Shown here: piece by piece, positions 60,087 through 64,000 of the stretch
Layout of the letters: each line of letters begins with the position of its first letter
How positions within the stretch are numbered: the stretch's first letter is position 1
Assembly: GCA_964486845.1 (NCBI GenBank)
Contig: CAZAQY010000002.1
Location: 36,275 to 100,274, forward strand
Direction of reading: 5' to 3'
DNA length: 64,000 nt
Origin: Anammoximicrobium sp964486845
Lineage (GTDB): Bacteria > Planctomycetota > Planctomycetia > Pirellulales > Pirellulaceae
Notes under the pieces: generated by a model
Seen by the model: the letters and a program-made list of their open reading frames with translations, nothing else
The model's database searches: none
Told to the model about the DNA's origin: nothing
Made by a program: the position numbers and the translations under genes

Positions 60087-61103
60087 ATGCGCAGAGTCAA
60101 CCAAGCATTCGATCTGGCGCCCGGACAGGACTCGTTCCTGGACGTCACGTGCAACCTGGTCGGCATCCTGATCATCTTGATCATGGTCATCGGGACCCGC
60201 ACCCAGGACGCCGCGCTCCACGTCGGGCCCAACACCGAGCGCCCCGAAGCTTCGCCGAAACCGGACCTCGCCGCCGCTCGCGATGCCGCGGCGGCCGTCG
60301 AGAACGATATCCACCAGATCGACCTCAAGATCAAGCGGCAGCAACTGGAGGTCGCTTATCGCCGCAAGGAACGCGACAAGATGCTGGAAGTGTTGACGGC
60401 CGTCGAGCAGCAATTTCAGCAGCAACGCGACACGCTCAGTCAAGAGCAGCAGCGGCGACTGGCGGCGACGCGCGATTTGCTGGCCGCCCGCGCAGCAATG
60501 GAGGACTTGAAGGCCAGCCGTCAAACCCTGGAGAACTCGACGGCCGCCCCGAACGTCATCGAGCACTTGCCGACGCCGATGGCCAAGACGGTCTTCGGGA
60601 CAGAGCTTCATTTTCGCTTGCTCCAAGGCCGCGTGGTCCCCATCCCGTGGGACGAGTTGGTGGCCAAGCTGAAAGAAGACGCGCCCCGTAACGTCTGGAA
60701 GCTGAAAGACGCCACCACGATCACCGAAACGCTCGGACCGATCGGCGGTTTCCGCATGAAGTACACGCTCCGCCGCGTCCAGCAAGTCGTTCAGGTCGGC
60801 GGCAACCCGGCGGTCCAGCAGCGCGTCGAACTGGATCGTTTCGTGCTGGTGCCCGTCCAGGACGATCTGGGAGAACCGTTAGAACAGGCGCTGCGGGAAG
60901 GTTCCGAATTCCTGGAGACCTTGAAGCGTGCCGACCCCGACCGCACGACCGTCACCGTCTGGGTGTATCCGGACAGCTTCAACCAGTTCCGCACGCTCAA
61001 AGCCGAACTGTTCCGGCGCGGCTTTTTGACGGCCGGACGCCCCATGCCGGAAGGCCATCCCATCGGCGGCTCGCCCGACGGCTCGCGCAGCGCGTCCCAA
61101 TGA
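60087..61103 (+). CDS. Single-pass coiled-coil partner (2) of the ExbB-like channel
   Basis: A 338-residue protein starts 1 bp after the previous stop. The N-terminal helix (FLDVTCNLVGILIILIMVIG, residues 17-36) carries Asp at its start, resembling the ion-pathway Asp of ExbD/MotB (inference). A coiled coil (about 55-140) is followed by a compact domain with aromatic/charged motifs (LHFRLLQGRVVPIPWDELV). It ends in a Gly/Pro-rich tail. Two such subunits next to one channel protein may form a heteromeric stator. Confidence 0.72.
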   Translation: MRRVNQAFDLAPGQDSFLDVTCNLVGILIILIMVIGTRTQDAALHVGPNTERPEASPKPDLAAARDAAAAVENDIHQIDLKIKRQQLEVAYRRKERDKMLEVLTAVEQQFQQQRDTLSQEQQRRLAATRDLLAARAAMEDLKASRQTLENSTAAPNVIEHLPTPMAKTVFGTELHFRLLQGRVVPIPWDELVAKLKEDAPRNVWKLKDATTITETLGPIGGFRMKYTLRRVQQVVQVGGNPAVQQRVELDRFVLVPVQDDLGEPLEQALREGSEFLETLKRADPDRTTVTVWVYPDSFNQFRTLKAELFRRGFLTAGRPMPEGHPIGGSPDGSRSASQ

Positions 61104-61716
61104 CCCCGACGGCCGACCGCAGCCCTCACGCTTCGCGTGAGGACCAGCCAGTCGCGTGTTGACCGAAAAGAAGCCCGGCTTCGCCGAAGAAGCCGGGCTT
61201 CTAACCTGCTGCACCCCGCTGCCGCGTGTAGCATTCCCGCCGCCGAAACGGAATGTGCGGATTCGCACGAATCCAAGCGGTGTAGGACGGCCGCCAGTTT
61301 CGATGGGATTCGCGCCGTCCGGCGGACGATACATGCAGCCAGTGGAAGTCTGGGGGCGCCGTGGCTGGGCAATTCGGATCATCGTCTCGCGACTTGGCTG
61401 ACGAGTTTTGCTGCTGCGGATCGCGTGCGAGGCATTCCGCGTTGCCTGCCAGGGTCTTGATTGGCGCCGGCGCGTCATCGAGGGTAGTACGGCGTGCGCG
61501 GGGAGGTCGTGCGCAGGCCGGACGACCGCGGTCTTGGAGGGGTGCGGTCGGGAGTCGTTCTCCGGCGGGCTTGTTCGGGGCGTGTTGGTGCGAGTCCGAG
61601 AACTCAGGAGAAGGCTCCCGACCTTTTTGAGGCAGCCCTGGTCCAGGCCGCCTTTCGTCTTCGCGCCGCCACCTCCGCGGCTTGCCCAAACACGTCCGGA
61701 CTACAGGAGAACTGGG
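61104..61716. other. 613-bp intergenic region
   Basis: A terminator hairpin lies at 61169-61202. No gene is supported in the rest; short frames lack conservation. The sequence is G+C-rich and contains a repeat (CGCAGCCCTCACGCTTCGCG at 61119) similar in design to the 37-bp units at 46541. Confidence 0.5.
61169..61203 (+). terminator. Terminator of the ExbB-like operon
   Basis: AGAAGCCCGGCTTC (61169-61182) pairs perfectly with GAAGCCGGGCTTCT (61189-61202). It is about 65 bases after the operon's last stop. There is no long T-run; the core matches the hairpin at 54841. Confidence 0.65.
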
Positions 61717-62049
61717 ATGGCGAAGCACACGTACCGTGTCGTGACGCGCGCCAGCGACGGCTCGCTGCGCATCCGCGACTTCGATTCCGAGGAACCTTTG
61801 CTGCGGCTGCACGTGAAAGTCGGCGTGGACGACTGCAGCACCGATTTGACCCTGCGCGGCAAGCCCGTCTTCCGCGGCCTGATCGGCCCGATCCCGGACG
61901 GCAAGGGCGTGGCCCGCTACGAGTCGCCGGAAGTCTTCGAGACGCTGACCAAGGAGTGGAGCCGGGCGCAAACCAAGCGCCGCCGGCGCCGTTCGGCCGC
62001 CGAAATCCAAGCCGCCGCCGCGGCTCAAGCCGAGACCGGGGCGCCGTAG
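61717..62049 (+). CDS. Small conserved-looking protein
   Basis: A 110-residue protein from ATG after AGGAGA. Residues 1-80 form an alternating beta-like domain (TYRVVTRASDGSLRIRDFD, GKPVFRGLIGPIPDGKGVAR), and residues 85-110 are an Arg-rich and Ala-rich tail. I do not recognise a family. The gene lies downstream of a terminator and upstream of phage remnants, so it could be a mobile-element passenger. Confidence 0.55.
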   Translation: MAKHTYRVVTRASDGSLRIRDFDSEEPLLRLHVKVGVDDCSTDLTLRGKPVFRGLIGPIPDGKGVARYESPEVFETLTKEWSRAQTKRRRRRSAAEIQAAAAAQAETGAP

Positions 62050-62126
62050 GTATTTCTTTTCGGACCGTCGAAAGGACAGCCTTGCCGGACGAGTCGACGA
62101 TCCGCTTGCCGTCCCACCAGTACACC

Positions 62127-62912
62127 TCACCCGTGGCGCTTGCGGTGCGCACTGTCGGTCACGGCCCACTGGCGGACTTTCCATTCGTAGACCAGGCGGT
62201 GGAACGAGGCCATCATCCAGGACTGGATCTCGCGCCACCGCTGGCGGGCTTGACCGATTGCGCCTCGGAAGCCGCTGTAGTTCGTCTCGCTGGCGTCCAG
62301 CAGGAACACGCACAGCGGCAGGTCCAGGTTCACGGCCAGGATGCCCAGGTCGTCCCAGTGGCCGGCGGTGTCCGCCATCGGGGCGAAGGCCGTCACGCCG
62401 CGGGTCTGGCTGCGGCGGTCGGGCAGGTAGTGGTGGAACACTTGGCGGTGGCCGGCTTCGTCGCGAGCGGGGATCTGGGTGATGTCGTTCACCCGGACCA
62501 CCGACCGCCAGGGCTCGATGTCTTCCTTGGTGAACCAGTAGGCCAGCCGCCGGCGGCGCTCGTCCTGCTGGACGCCATGCACGACGTTCTTGGTCGTGTT
62601 GCGTGGCGTCTTCAGCCGGTGGCCTTCCTGCGACTCGATTCCGCCGTCCCGGTTGGGCAGCGAGCAGATGTCGCCGTCGATGATCACGTGCTGGAGGGTC
62701 AGTTTTTCCAGGCTGTGGAAGTCAAGTTCCTGCTGGTCGTCGCAGGCTTCCGGCGACCGAGACCATTCGGCCCAGCGGTAGCCGTTAACGTCGTCGATCC
62801 CCTTGTCGCCGCTGTCGCTGTCCAGCACGAAGCCGCGGCCGACGACGTTGGCGACCAAACGGCGGACGCCCTGCATGACCAGCGGGTTGTTACGGTCGTT
62901 CGCGAAAAGGGG
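62127..62912 (-). pseudogene. Truncated phage portal protein (lambda type)
   Basis: The reading frame encodes NDRNNPLVMQGVRRLVANVV, followed by a portal-like pattern (VVRVNDITQIPARDEAGHR, FRGAIGQARQRWREIQSW). This matches the middle to C-terminal part of lambda-type portal proteins. The frame opens at 62912, exactly where a palindromic repeat begins; the N-terminal ~80 residues are missing. The C-terminus (to 62127) also looks premature. It is a phage relic. Confidence 0.65.
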
Positions 62913-62970
62913 TCAGGACTCTTTTGTGCAAAGCACCCTTTTGGCCGTTACGGCAAAAGGGTCCTGACCC
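62909..62970. repeat. Nested palindrome truncating the portal gene
   Basis: GGGGTCAGGACTCTTTTG (62909-62926) faces CAAAAGGGTCCTGACCC (62954-62970), with one mismatch, enclosing ACCCTTTTG/CAAAAGGGT. The words AAAAGGG...CCTGACCC resemble those flanking transposase-associated repeats in other genomes (from memory). An IS transposase gene is encoded 250 bases away. Confidence 0.7.
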
Positions 62971-63217
62971 GAATGGCACTGTCGAACGTAAGTCCATTTT
63001 TGCGGACGGTTTGCGACGGCACAAGGCGGCGGTGGAAGGGGGGTATTTTTGGGCGACGTGAGCGTGTGAGCTGAGGTCGAGAGGGGACGGCGATCCCGTG
63101 GATGGTAAGAGGGGATCGGCGCGCAGTGTCTCCGCTTCGCCGTCGGAGCGGCGAGCCAGAGAAGAGAGGTTCGAAGTCGAGTCCTTACGCAAGAGGAGGA
63201 TGCACCACGCCGTGGGA
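62971..63217. other. Region between palindrome and transposase
   Basis: No gene is supported. The terminal inverted repeat of the insertion sequence probably lies here, but the other end is outside the window, so it cannot be identified. Confidence 0.4.
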
Positions 63218-64000
63218 TCAGACCGCGGAGGCGGGAGCTGCCCCCAATTCAGCCCGGGCTTCGTCGCGTGGCTTGGTCAGTAGTTTGTGACTCTTGGGCC
63301 GACGCTTGATGGCCCGCGGCTCGACGCGGTTGGGACGCTTGCCGACCCGGTGGCTCGCGATCGACGCCAGCTTTTGATCGGCCCACGGTCTCACCGCGGA
63401 CCGGTCCGCGCAGCTCGCCTGACCGATCCCACTCGCGACGCTCTGCACCGCGCCGGCGAAGCTGATCGTCCTTGGTGTACATTCGTGAATCACGGCCGCC
63501 GTCGCCATGGTCTTACGGATCAGATTGTAGGCCAGACAATGCGCCCAAATCTCGTTGCGGATCATGTGCGGAAATGTGCCGCGAAGATCGTCCAAGTTCA
63601 TCGTGACCTTGAGGCTGCGCAGATCGAGTTCTGCATTCCAGCGCTGTCGGTAGAGATCGCCCAAGGCCTGCTTGGAATATCGCTTGGAATTGGTGAGCGT
63701 GGTCACGAGCGTGACGTGGGAGCAGCGGAAGCCTGGGATCGCGACATGCACGGTGAGTTCGCGAACGGTGATCTGTTCCGGCATCCGGTCGTAGGTCTCT
63801 TGATCCATCCAGTCGGGCCGCGCGGGCTTGGACCAGCTCGTCACATGATCCTCTTTGCCCAGCCGCTTACCGATGGTGTAATCGGTCTTTCGGCGTTGGT
63901 GTTGATGAACCACCACATCGACGCCTCGTTCGAGCAGCAGGGCGATGAGGAAGTACGAACAGAAGCAAGCGTCTCCCAGAAGAACGTCACCGGCTTGGAG
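63218..64000 (-). mobile_element. IS4-family transposase, 3' part (continues beyond window)
   Basis: The frame is open to base 64000. It begins (in the window) LQAGDVLLGDACFCSYF, the DDE-type segment G-D-x-x-x-C/F-S-Y with a catalytic Asp. It continues with YRQRWNAELDLRSLKVTM, the YREK-like signature (Y-x-R-W-x-x-E) containing the catalytic Glu. The basic C-terminal tail is intact. At least the last 260 residues of a normal IS4 protein are present. The start and upstream end of the element are not visible, so whether it is intact is unknown. Confidence 0.88.

Noticed and set aside
57093..61103. Zorya-type defence (ZorAB)
   Set aside because: No OmpA/peptidoglycan-binding domain in the partners and no ZorC/D/E-like gene nearby; only the channel fold is shared.
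62050..62152. Short minus-strand frame reading TGEVYWWDGKRIVDSSGKAV
   Set aside because: Looks protein-like and may be another phage remnant, but no family could be named and the end is unclear.

Overview
The window looks like a chromosomal segment of a planctomycete (Pirellulales-like) bacterium. The grounds are the high G+C content, secreted proteins with planctomycete-type features (an N-terminal LEDRRLMA sorting-type motif, a dockerin domain, a VIT/vWA protein with 'TSTI.P..WD..GGPGSI' repeats, DUF4838, an Lpg1974-type outer-membrane protein), Tat-exported Gfo/Idh/MocA oxidoreductases, and a kinase/FHA/ECF-sigma cluster. No rRNA, tRNA or CRISPR array was found.

Layout. 1-3.1 kb: end of an ABC-2 permease and a coupled membrane-anchored partner. 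3.1-7 kb (minus): a decayed GH32-like gene, an alpha/beta hydrolase, a Tat-exported oxidoreductase, tsaE and two small genes. 7.1-13 kb (minus): a very large VIT/vWA protein split by a frameshift. 13.2-18.1 kb: nucleoside hydrolase (minus), then an ACT-domain protein, esterase, CBS protein and MFS transporter (plus). 18.2-21.4 kb (minus): mutS-mntP with a 4-bp overlap. 21.6-24.1 kb: remnants (flavin-dependent NimA-like, HTH, RNA-binding protein) around another oxidoreductase. 24.2-34.8 kb: DUF4838 protein, glycogen-synthase-like glycosyltransferase, eboE, sufE, glutaminyl cyclase, hemB, RlmI-type methyltransferase and a GNAT. 35-41.7 kb: envelope and secreted proteins, an MFS transporter and a graveyard of truncated genes. 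41.7-47.5 kb (minus): coiled-coil protein, FHA protein, Ser/Thr kinase, membrane protein and ECF sigma factor. 47.8-54.5 kb: ThuA remnant, zinc-ribbon membrane protein, tandem-ACT protein, acyl carrier protein, fused ResB-CcsA cytochrome c synthetase and a lipoprotein. 54.9-61.1 kb: membrane HTH protein, then a three-gene MotA/TolQ/ExbB-like operon. 61.7-64 kb: a small protein, a truncated phage portal gene and an IS4-type transposase running off the end.

The strongest candidates for undescribed systems are the ECF sigma/kinase/FHA cluster (41.7-47.5 kb) and the ExbB-like channel operon with two single-pass coiled-coil partners (57.1-61.1 kb). Many short gaps between genes hold long, near-perfect palindromes with different cores. 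One of the palindrome words also occurs inside the reading frame of the vWA protein, much as palindromic elements do in Rickettsia. At least eight truncated genes indicate extensive gene decay.
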